From the NCBI GenBank assembly GCA_027382625.1, contig JAJKFJ010022070.1, positions 1 through 64,000 of the forward strand: a DNA stretch of 64,000 nucleotides, written 5' to 3'. A program made the position numbers and the translations under genes. This document shows positions 25,801-35,489 of the stretch, one piece after another. The notes beneath the pieces are model-generated. The model saw only the letters and a program-made list of their open reading frames with translations. It made no database searches and was not told where the DNA came from. Each line of letters begins with the position of its first letter. Positions within the stretch are counted from its first letter, which is position 1. Source of the stretch: Tetmemena sp. SeJ-2015 (Eukaryota; Ciliophora; Spirotrichea; Sporadotrichida; Oxytrichidae).

Positions 25801-28800
25801 ACAGACTCATTGAAGAGGATAAATAGAAGGCAACTATAATTAATATAATTAGGCAGTTGACTTGAATTAGGAGATAGAGGCGTAGTCTTTGGCAAGACAA
25901 ACTAAGGAAAGACTGATTGTGAACTTGTTGAAGCAGATCCTACTGTTCGGAAACGAAATGATTAAGTAGAATATGCGCAACCAGTTGCTGGCTGCTTACT
26001 CCAGAATCGATAAGACTCTGAGGGTTAAGTCAGCCTCCCTCAAATATCTACTAGGACTGTATGGAGAGGACATACCTAAGATGCTTTAGTACTTTATTGA
26101 GAACGAGCAAGACAGCAGCACCAACACTGAGTAGCTGGACAATCAATTGGCTACTCTGGATAATTCCACTCTGGATACTGTAGCCATGCCTATCCAGAAT
26201 TAGCTTATACTTGCTAACCTCACCACTGATGAAGCCTCATCGAGAAGTCCTAAGAGGAAGGGACTCAAGGCAGCTATGCACTTGGAGAGGGTGCTCAAAG
26301 ACATAGAGAAGGTGAAGAACAACCTCACCAACAAGAACGAGGCCAAGGCTCTGCATGATGAACTCAAGCGAGCGAGAGATGACAAACTCAAGGGGATCGC
26401 TAAGAGACAGGTTGACTAGCGCAAGATCTATGAGCATGGAGTGCTTCCGAAATAAGTCAAGAGAAACTTCTCACTCGAGCCTAAGCTAGTGGAGGGGTAA
26501 GATGAAGAAGTCAGAGAGAAGGGAATTAACTCAATCAAGCATGTGAAGATAGTGAAGGCCAAGGACCTGGACCTGAGTGAGATAGCTATTGAAGACACCA
26601 GGAGTTTTGACGAGCAGAGGCTCATCGTTCCTCCCACTCTCCAGCAAAGACAGAAGGAATAAAGCAAGTAAGTTTTAAAGCATTCATTTAATTTTTTTTA
26701 AAAATATTAATTTATAATAAGTGCTAAAGAAACTGAAGCAGTTCAAACTCTACGACTTGCGAATGGAGGAGTCTAAAGACCAGATGATAGTAGAACTTTC
26801 TTATCTATAATTTATAGATGGCTGTGAGATTCTTTGTGTAGAAGAACATGCGAATCTTCAAGAACTTATTCAACCGTTACGCAAACACTTCAGGTCCAGT
26901 CACCAACGTCAAGGAAACCTTCGACGCTCTCTCTCAGAAGAACCAACTCATCACCGTAGCTGAGTTGCTTAAGCTGCAGAGAGAATACCAAATAACGAAT
27001 GTACAGTGCTCCAAAGAGGACTCCATAAACATGGTCAGACTCATCAACTAAGAAATACTTAAGAAGAGAGATAAAGGCTAGGCCTCCTTGAGCGTCCTTG
27101 AGTTCGAAGGTTTTGTCGAGTATCTTCTCCAGCTATCATAAAGGAAAAATTAAACTTTCCAATTATATCAGTGCATGTGTATAGCTTCTAAGCGTAGATG
27201 AGTCCAGCTGAGTACCTCCAAAAGTTGTTCGAGCATTTCAAGCGCGTGGCTTAAAAGACTGGAAGCAATAACGCCAAGCTATTTGACGACCCTAGTTAAT
27301 TCACTGCAGGCGATAATAAGTTAGTGGCAGAGCTGAACAAAAGACTGTAGTAGGATCCTAACTACCCACTGCCAGATGGTTTCCAGAAGATTTCAGAGAA
27401 AGAGGTGGTGAATACCTATGTCATTCCAGAATACTTTGATATCAATGAAAGCTAGAGAGTGGTAGTTGAGGTGCTGGATGGACTATTCGAAAAGATGCTG
27501 GGTTTCCATATCTTAGAGCCTATGGCAGAAATCAAAGAGGTAGTTAAAGTTAGACCCAATCTCAAGCAAGCAGCCAAGGACAAGATCATTCATGAGATAC
27601 ACTCTAACCCAACCAACCACCCAATTAGGAAGTAAAATGGATGCTCTTATGAATATATGTATGTTTATTTATTGATTCAGTCCAGGTCTCAACCAAAGAT
27701 CGAGATAGAATCCTAAGCTCAGCAATTCAATAGATGTAACCGCTCTCCGTAGACAGCAGAGTTCCACTGGAACTTCTGCTCTTGGAAGCCATGCATCCTC
27801 AGTCTTTCAGGAAAAGATCCTCCTCAATAACTTGAAGCAGAAACGAATTAAGCCGCTCTTCTAGTCCCCAAGACCTTCAGATCATGGACTATCAACAGCA
27901 GCTTTAAAAGCTCCCCTATCAGTCGCTTTAAAACTTGAAGTTGCAAAAGCACCCTCTGACATCAGAGCAATCACTCTAGAAACAGCCTACGTGATGGAGG
28001 ATCTGCTTTTCGCAGTTGAAAACGAGTTAGAAGAGTTGCCTCCACCTGGCTATCACTTACAGTAAGAAGAAGCAGATAGTTAATAGAGTGATTGAAGAGA
28101 AATGGAGGAAACAGCAAGATGAGGAGAATTAGAAGGAGTTCGACAAGTAGAAGCTAGAGCAGAGGAAACGAATGCTAAGAGAGCAGCTTGAAAAGATGCG
28201 TGAGGAGAAGGACCGTCGACACCAAGAGGAGCTGCAAAACAACCCTAAACTCAGGAAGGAGTAGGAGCAGAAAGAGATCGCAGCTCAAATGAGGAAGCAG
28301 AAGGAGTAGAAGGAACAGGAGCGCTTGCAGAGAAGGGAGAATGACAAGGAGAAGCTCAAGAAGGACTTCGACATCAATAAGTTCCTCCAGAGACTGGGAG
28401 ACTAGAAGAGTCAGCAAGATAAAAAGGTTGAGGAAGCCAAAGCTAGGCTTGAGCAAGAGCAGAAAGATGCCAAGAAAGCGAAACCTAAGATTAACAGTAT
28501 CCAGCCTAGACTGGAGAAGGAGTACATGAAGCTGAAGGAGGAGAAGCAGAAGAAGGCTGAGAAGATGAAGGTGAAGGAGGAGCGGAACCAGCAGGAGGAG
28601 AAAGAGAGGAAAAGGAAGGAAGCAGCCAAGAGAGACAAGATACTCGCTCAGCATGCTGAGTAAAAGACTATTGCCGCTGAAAAGAAGGAGAAGTTTAGGG
28701 AGGAGTTCTAGAGTTTCCTATCTTCAGTGGAGATCCAAGCCCTGTTCATCGCCTATGATAAGTCTCTCCTGAGTATGTTTGAATTAGCTTGCCAGCAAGA

Positions 28801-29672
28801 GAACCCAAGGGAGAAACAAAAGCTGTCATACAATGCTTACATCAAGTGTAAATTATTAAGAATTTAAGCATTTTAAGTTTGGAAACCAAAAGGGAATCAC
28901 ACCAGCTATACTATCTAGCTAGGAGTACATATTTATCTACAAGCAAATCTTGCGAGGTAAAAAGGATTAGGAGAAGGCTCACAAGGAGGAACTGCAATAG
29001 TCCTAACAACTACCTACTGAGAGATACCTATCAGACGTAGAGGGTTCTAAATTGAACTACACTGACTTCCTTGAAGCTCTTATCAAAGTATCGTGCTTGT
29101 CTTAGAAGAGACTTCTGGAGTTGAATTCTGAAAGCGAACCAGCAAGCGGAGTTACAAGTTAGATTGGAATCAACGGCCTTAAGGAATCGAGGAGCAGGGC
29201 TAACAAACTTGGTTCTCTCAATAACAGCGTAGTGATAGAAAAAAGACCAGCGCGTGATGGATCCTTAACCTTCAAGGGTAACGGTAATGATCTTTTGGGA
29301 TTTGATCGGGACTACAAAGTCTCAGAAATTAAATAATAAAATTCAATTATTATTTTCTAAATGACAGCCCAGATTGTGGAGATCCTCTTCACTTACTTGA
29401 ACTTAAAGCTTGACAGATAGGCAGTGGCAGGAGCAGTTTCAGGAACCTATGACTCAAGAGCAAGGACAGGTGCAAGAGGCAAGCTCAATACCTCAGTGAA
29501 CAAATCTAAGAACAGACTCCCTTAGAATGCACTGCAGAGAAGAATACAGGAGTTAGATGAAGAGAGGAGCAACCTTAATTAAATTTATATGCTTAAATGC
29601 AACCAACAGGACCGCACTAGCGAGAGATCTCGAGACTCAGTGAGCAGGGCCAGTCCTGACGATGATTAATGA
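22864..29672 (+). CDS. Large probable ciliary protein: CH-like, helical-repeat and coiled-coil regions
   Basis: Start taken at ATG 22864 (MEIDIDVYFWMVDRGLFDDD); stop TGA at 29670-29672. The N-terminal part contains FENGYYVGKIMLLLKK and later GIKVDGEKKAKIIEGRTQHV, reminiscent of the CH-like domain of sperm-flagellar proteins such as SPEF2. The middle (about 24.1-25.7 kb) is all-helical with armadillo/HEAT-like character (FAPIIYKSLTFLLIEFHQDS; MQVVDLLVNIAGSNIFFANT). From about 25.7 kb it is charged coiled coil, with an acidic/basic run peaking at 28.08-28.70 kb. An EF-hand-neighbour-like piece (MRIFKNLFNRYANTSG) lies near 26.85 kb. At least six IESs and two tiny introns interrupt it; where checked, removal restores frame. 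I treat it as one gene because pieces follow without ATG or TGA boundaries, but two genes are possible. Exact family not recognised. Confidence 0.55.
24052..24068 (+). other. IES, 17 bases, pointer GATT
   Basis: GATT at 24048-24051 repeats at 24065-24068. Removing one repeat and the AT-only spacer joins WYPD to LYLDIYQNTQ in one frame; left in place, the frame shifts. Confidence 0.6.
24569..24592 (+). other. Candidate 24-base intron
   Basis: GT...AG segment containing the only in-frame TGA of an otherwise open 24.1-25.0 kb frame. Removal keeps the frame (FWK joined to LILTYFELFN). Very short, but other introns here are 22-45 bases. A point mutation to TGA is the alternative. Confidence 0.45.
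25833..25855 (+). other. IES, 23 bases, pointer GGCA
   Basis: GGCA at 25829-25832 and 25852-25855 flank an AT-only spacer. Excision joins EEDKQKA to VDLNQEIEAQ in frame, avoiding a TGA that follows otherwise. Confidence 0.7.
26673..26721 (+). other. IES, 49 bases, pointer TAAG
   Basis: TAAG at 26669-26672 and 26718-26721. Excision joins QKEQSKQ to VLKKLKQFKLYDLRMEESKD in one frame. A GT-AG intron reading is also possible but gives a frame that ends at TGA soon after. Confidence 0.65.
27139..27170 (+). other. IES, 32 bases, pointer TATCA
   Basis: TATCA at 27134-27138 and 27166-27170. Excision joins FVEYLLQLS to VHVYSFQAQMSPAEYLQK in frame. Confidence 0.65.
27659..27680 (+). other. 22-base GT-AG intron
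   Basis: Begins GTATG and ends TTCAG. Removal joins CSYEY to IPGLNQRSRQNPKLS, after which the frame stays open for about 130 codons. Very short for an intron. Confidence 0.6.
28848..28878 (+). other. IES, 31 bases, pointer AAGT
   Basis: AAGT at 28844-28847 and 28875-28878. Excision joins SYNAYIK to FGNQKGITPAILSSQEYIFI in frame; the spacer is A/T-only apart from three G/C bases. Confidence 0.7.
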
Positions 29673-29702
29673 GCTATATTAGTTTATAAGAGGATAACAT
29701 CC

Positions 29703-31400
29703 TCATAGATTTGAACACAAATATCTAAACACACATTTCTAAATTGCTTTACTTTATTCACTGCTTATTTTTATGATGAATAGAGTGGGCAAAATAGATA
29801 TCAGTTGGTAGAAGCCCAAAATAGTGGCCCTTGATTCTTTCTGCACTATTTTACTAACTATTGAAGAACTCTATTCAAAATTAAACAGTAGTGAATTGTT
29901 ATTACGATTAGTGTCGTTCCAACTTGGAATGCAAATTATTTATATTTTATAACACCAGTCCTAAAGTGAAACCAGTTAGCCAGAAGTACTCCTGGTCCTC
30001 TATCAAAATTATCAAGAGCACGAATCCAATCAGACCAACTGAAGTAAAGATAACTATAGAAGGATTTAGAAATTTTCTTAAAGTTCAAAAATAAAGATAT
30101 TTTAGCAATAGGATCCAGCTTTTGATTCTATCAGCAGTCCATCCTAGAGCCATAAGAGCAGGAATCATAGCCAAATTGCTGATTAGGAACACCCAGCTTA
30201 ATGCTTCATCAGTATCTGAAGTTGTCCAAGAGGGGCTTGCGACTTCTGTGAGTTGGAATCTTAAGTAGATTACTCCAAACATCATGAAAACTGAGAAAGC
30301 CATTTTACTGGAAATGTTTAAAAGCATAGCTACTAAGAAATCCATGTTGTGAGTTATAGCATATAATAACTAGGTCATAGCAAGTTAAAACAAATATATC
30401 AGAACATATTTTTAAGCTTGAAAGATTAACAGAATCTCGCCATTCATGTTTAGTTGGCTTGCTTAGCAGTTTTCTTTGTCTTAGAGTGTGTGTGATCCTT
30501 AATTCCAAAAGCTAGGAATGGCATTAACACTAGGACAAGTCCACCGATTAAAAGAAAGCAGTACTTGAGGTCCATGACATACTGAAGCCTTAGAACCAAG
30601 GTCGTGGATATGATAGACCCAATCGCTATCACCACATTTTGCTAAAAATTATTATAAGCCTATAGATGATATCTTACATAAGAACTGGCTATTCCTAACG
30701 AGTCCTTTTAAATATAGTCCACAAGCAGGGGAGAAGCTAAAGATGGCAGAATTCCCAATCCTATCATTACCCTAAAATATTAATTAAATTTTCAAACTTA
30801 CTTCATTGAGGCCACAAAAGGAAACACGCTATGGCCATAAGGAATGGCTATATTTAGAATGGAAGCTACTCCCAATCCTATTAAAATAGGAAATCTTCGT
30901 CCCACCAAATCCATTATAACTCCAAGAAAAAAGCTTCCACTCACCAACCCTATCTCTGTATAAAATGTAATTGTCCCCATCACATCTCCAAGCTCATCTG
31001 CGGGAACATTATAGTATTCTGGACTCGTCACTATGTAAGATAGAAAGGCTGTGATGAAGTTTATGATGAGTTAGCTGCTAAAGATAACCATAAAAGCTGT
31101 GATAACGTTAAAGTTAGAAATTCCCATTTTTACTTTCATTAGCATAAATATTCTATGCTGCCCGGATATAGATTGATAAGCAGACTAACTCTCTTCTCCT
31201 TCTTCTTATTTTTCGATAACAGGCAGTGTGAAAAATCCTCAACTCTGTTCCAAAGATAGGTATAGATGGCTTTGATAGTGCTTGGGTTTTTCCTGCTCTC
31301 TCTAGTTTTATTCCTCCTCGACGTCCTTCAGCAAATTTGATGTAGATATTTCTTATAGGATCTTATGGTTCTCCTCCTCTTTAATATCAGATTAATTCAT
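29703..31400 (-). CDS. MFS transporter, tandem copy 1
   Basis: Minus strand, ATG at 31400, TGA at 29703-29705, converging with the preceding gene 30 bases away. A polar N-terminal tail (MNQSDIKEEENHKILQEI) is followed by FNVITAFMVIFSSQLIINFI (helix 1), then the MFS loop 2-3 signature FLGVIMDLVGRRFPILIG, further helices in the first half, a cytoplasmic linker ending KKTAKQAN, and the second half starting MDFLVAMLLNISSKMAFSVF and ending GFYQLISILPTLFIIKI. Two short GT-AG introns are visible (about 30785-30805 and 30656-30688). The N-terminal tail shows frame changes near 31150, so it may be interrupted by an IES. Substrate unknown; located in a membrane. Confidence 0.6.
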
Positions 31401-31429
31401 TTTCAAGAAAATATTATAAAGCCAATTAC

Positions 31430-31790
31430 AACATTTTCTGGATAAAGTTGGCAGTTACTTAAGTCACTTATAATTTTAGAATAGCCTTCTCCAAATTTTA
31501 ATTTGACTCATAGAGATAAAAGATATATTGATGCTCTATAAGATAAATTACCAAAATCATCAAAAAGAATCCAAGGACGTTGAAGCTAATCATAAAAACT
31601 AACTTCCAAGATTTAAATTATCACTGCTCCATCATATAACAATAGAAGTACGGACTATCAAGATGTTACTGGTGAAAAAAATGCAACTCACAGCATAATA
31701 AGCCTCATTCTCAAGTATATAATTCATATAAATTATGCCAAACTAAAACAGAGCTGTCACGCAATCTTATAGCATGACTTAGAGTAAAAA
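31430..31790 (-). pseudogene. MFS 3'-end remnant between copies 1 and 2
   Basis: Minus-strand pieces FQFGIIYMNYILENEAYY and SNILIVRTSIVI match the C-terminal half of tandem copy 3 (FQFGIIYMKYKLENEALA; SNILIVPTSIVIGWSSDKLK at 34.2 kb). After that point the frame is destroyed by shifts. It looks like a leftover of the tandem duplication that made copies 1 and 2. Confidence 0.6.
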
Positions 31791-31924
31791 TAAAACTGAG
31801 ATAGGATGTGTAATTATTTTTTATTAATTTCACTTTGACTAACATTATTATAACTGTTGATATAGAAATTAATTACAAACAATTTATTCTCACTTTCTTA
31901 TCATATTATCGGGGTTTGTAATGC

Positions 31925-32110
31925 AAGAGCTAGATGAGGAGTGGTAAATTAATCTTAATTAAATTTTATGTTTATATAAAATGATCGCACTAGTTAGAAA
32001 TCGAGAGACTTAGTCAGCATAGCCAATCCTGACGATTATTTATGAGTTATATTAGTTTATAAGAGAATATCATCCTCCATAGATTTCAACACAAATATCT
32101 AACACACATT
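31925..32110 (+). pseudogene. Duplicated 3' tail of the neighbouring coiled-coil gene
   Basis: Matches 29550-29745, the last exon and downstream flank of the long plus-strand gene: AGAGCTAGATGAGGAG, CGCACTAG, GAGACTYAGTCAGCA, CCTGACGAT and the flank TATTAGTTTATAAGAG..ATCATCCTC are shared in order. The reading frame is no longer intact. It shows that the duplication unit ran from this gene's tail into the MFS gene. Confidence 0.7.
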
Positions 32111-33859
32111 TTTCACTTTCAATTTTTATAACCTGATTATATTTCGATGATGAATAGAGTTGCAAACGATGACAGAAGTTAGTAAAAGCCCAACAGAGTG
32201 GCCCTTGACTCTTCCTCGACTATTTTACCCACAATAGAAGAGCTCTATGAAAAATCTTTAACAGAGGTAAAAAATTTACCACTAAAATTGTCCCAACTTG
32301 TAATACAAATTTAAAATTTTTAATACAAGTCCAAGAGCAAAGCCAGTTAACCAAAGGTACTCTGAGTCCTCTATCAATATTATCAAAAGAACGAATCCAA
32401 TTAGACCTAGAGAAGTAAAAATAACTATAAAAGGATTTTAATTGCTTTATGATAATTAAAATACTCCTCTTGTCCTCTACCATTAATTTTCATATCCAAG
32501 GTGACATTTACAATTACATAGCATAAAAAATTGAATTCCTTACCATTAAGAACTCAATAGTTTTCTATAATTTGTGCAATAGTATCCAGTTTTTTATTCT
32601 ATCAGCAGCCCAACCAAGAGCCACAAGTGAGGGTATCATAGTCAAATTGCTAATTAAGAACACCCAGCTAAGAGCCTCATCAGCATCCGAAGTTGTCCAA
32701 GGAGGAGATGCGATTTTAGTAAGCTGGAATCTTAAGTAGATCACCCCAAACATCATGAAAACTGAGTATGCCATTTTACTCGAAAAGTTTAGAAGCATAG
32801 CTACAAAGAAGTCCATGTTGCTAGTTATAAAATCTTTCAATTAGCTCATTGCAAGCTTTTATTAATAAAATTAATTTTTAAGCTTGAATGACTAGCATAA
32901 TTACGTAAATCATGATTGATTACTGTGCTTTGCATGGTTTTTTGCCTTATTGAGAGTAGGGTCCTTTATACCAAAAGCAAGAAAAGGCAATAGCACAAGC
33001 ACTAGCCCACCAATCAATAGAAAGCAATATTTTAGGTCCATGACATACTGAAGTCTCAGGACCAATGTTGTTGAAATAATAGCCCCAATTGCTATTAACA
33101 CATTTTACTAAAATCTTTATAGGTCTATAAATATCTTACATAAGAACTGGCAATTCCTAAAGATTCTCTCTCGATATAATCAACTAACAGAGGAGAGGCT
33201 AAAGATGGTAATACTCCCAATCCCATAATTGCCCTGTAAATTGGATTAAATTTCTTAATCTTACTTGAGTGAAACCACATAAGGAAAAACGCTATCGCCA
33301 TAAGGAATTGCTATATTTAGGATGGAGGATATTCCCAATCCTATTAAAATAGGAAATCTTCGACCCACTAAGTCCATAATCACACCAAGAAAAAAAGCTT
33401 CCACTCACCATCGCTATCTCGGTATAAAATGTTATCGATCCCATCACTTCGCCTAGTTATCGCCAGGGATGTTATAGTATTCTGGACTCGCCTACTATGT
33501 AAGATAAAGAAAGGCTGTGATGAAAGTTTATAATGAGGTAACAAGAGAAGATCACCATGTAAGCTGCGATTATGTTATAGTTGGAAATTTCTGCTTTTAT
33601 TTTCATGAACATAAATACTCTATTCTGGACTGGAAATGACTAAAAAACAGATTTTTCATATCCTTCTTTATTCTTTTAGATTATAGGCATTGTGAAAAGT
33701 CCTCAACTCTTTTCAATAGTGAGGTGCTACTAGCTTTGGGAGTTTTGGGTTCAATTTATTATTTCAAGGGCTTTTCTATCTCGGCATCATTCATTAAGTT
33801 GTCTGAAGAAATTTCTTTTAAAGTTCATGCTCCTCCTCTTATATTTCAGATTAATACAT
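32078..33859 (-). pseudogene. MFS transporter, tandem copy 2,  frameshifted
   Basis: Very similar to copy 1 along its whole length, including MDFFVAMLLNFSSKMAYSVF, EALSWVFLISNLTMIPSLVA and LRLQYVMDLKYCFLLIGGL. Start taken at 33859 (MYQSEIQEEEHELQ), by comparison with copy 1. Compared with copy 1 it has extra bases in T and C runs (near 33515, 33395 and 33530), which shift the frame in the first half, and an insertion near 32490-32560 in the second half. In the present sequence it cannot make a full protein. Whether these are true mutations or base errors in homopolymers cannot be told here. Confidence 0.55.
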
Positions 33860-33947
33860 TTAAAAAAAAATTATTGCAAGTTAAATTCAACACCTTTTGA
33901 AGATGTCGGCAGTTCTTATTTATGACCTTTTTTAAATTACAGAAATT

Positions 33948-35473
33948 TCACTATCTTAATTTAAAATTCACCAAGCTGTCAAAAATATTAAAAGTAGATG
34001 CTCTAAAACATTAAGAGATAAGAAAGAGTATGATACCATGAGATAAGGCTTCAATGTGAAAAGTAACAGCGCCTGTGTATCCAATAAACCAGGCCCATTC
34101 AGAGTTTTCAACTACCAAAATCATCAACAGGAATCCCACAACCAAGAAACTTATCACAAAAACCAACATCCAAGATTTTAACTTATCACTGCTCCACCCG
34201 ATAACTATAGATGTAGGCACGATCAAGATGTTGCTAGGGGAACAAAAGCCAACTCACTGCATCATCAGCCTCATCCTTGGTCCAAACTTAGCTAGGGCCT
34301 CATTCTCAAGTTTATACTTCATGTAAATTATGCCAAACTAAAACAGAGCAGTCGAAGCCATCTTAGACGAGAAGTTACATACTACTGCTACTATAAAATC
34401 TAAGTCATGAGTCAAAGGTATGTTTAAGCTATAGCAGGGCTAGTTAAATAAAATTTAATCAGAGTTTGAGCTTGAGTAATCTCTCCTTAGTTTTGCTTTT
34501 TGGAGCAACTTATATCTAACTGCCTGAGTATTCGGTTAGAGATGCAATCAATTGATCTCTTCCAACTTTAAAGTCCTTCAAGCCGAATACAAGGATTGGA
34601 ACTGTAAGGAGCACCAATCCTCCTACTAGAATGAAGCAATACTCTAGATCCATTACTCTCTGAAATTTGATAACTAAGGAAGTTGAAATTAGGCTTGCTG
34701 CAGTGTAAACAATATTGATCTAGAAGAGTGTATTTAAAGATAAGAATAGGTAATACATAATGAGTTTGCAAGGCCTTAAGATTCCCTCTCAATATAGTCA
34801 GGCAGCAGCGGAGAAATTTAAGCAGGAATTACTCCACCGATTCCAATACTCTACAGTTTAGAATGAGGGAGCTTTTAAATTTACCTGAAAATGCAGATAT
34901 AGGGATAGACTGTTGAGCCAAAAGGTATTGCAATAATTGAAACTCCACTTATTGCGAGTCCAATAATTATTGGGATTTTTCTGCCAAAGATGTCCATCAC
35001 GACTCCTATCATAAACCCAAAGAAAATTGCGGCAAGTTTAAATAATAAATTCAATCATACATTGAATAATTAAGTTCAGAGTAGAAAGTCAATGATCCTA
35101 AAACTTCACCCTATTGATCTGAGGGAACGTTGTAGTATTCAGAACTCGAGATTATATAGGAGAGAAAAGCGTTCATGAAATTTAGTATTAGAAAAGAAGC
35201 AAATTGGATTATGAAAACGGTGGCCACATTAAAATTGGAGATGGCGCTTTTCTTTCTCAAGAAAATAAATTTTTCTCTCGTTTATACAATTATTATTAGA
35301 TTTTGTTCATCTAGAAGATATGATTCCTGTATAATTGTGTTAGATGTTTAGAAATTGTCTTAATTTTTAAGATACTAGTCTTCTGGCGGCTTTAGAGTTG
35401 AGGTTTATTTAGATTTGGAATTTCCAATTCTCTCATTATCAATGAATGGAATATTTTCGGAGTTACGACTCAT
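33948..35473 (-). CDS. MFS transporter, tandem copy 3
   Basis: ATG at 35473 begins MSRNSENIPFIDNERIGNSK, a polar tail rich in Q codons (TAA/TAG), followed by FNVATVFIIQFASFLILNFM and YYNVPSDQQGEVLGSLTFYS, then the loop motif region IFGRKIPIIIGL near 34960-34990. The second half starts near 34390 (DLDFIVAVVCNFSSKMASTA) and ends FHIEALSHGIILFLIS with TGA at 33948-33950. The frame shifts near 35060, 34740 and 34245, so introns or IESs interrupt it. More diverged from copies 1 and 2 than they are from each other. Confidence 0.5.
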
Positions 35474-35489
35474 GGTGGGTAATTTTTCT

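Noticed and set aside
28175..28654. 159-codon leucine-rich ORF on the minus strand
   Set aside because: It is the antisense of the charged coiled-coil region of the plus-strand gene; Leu-rich runs are shadows of Glu/Lys/Gln codons.
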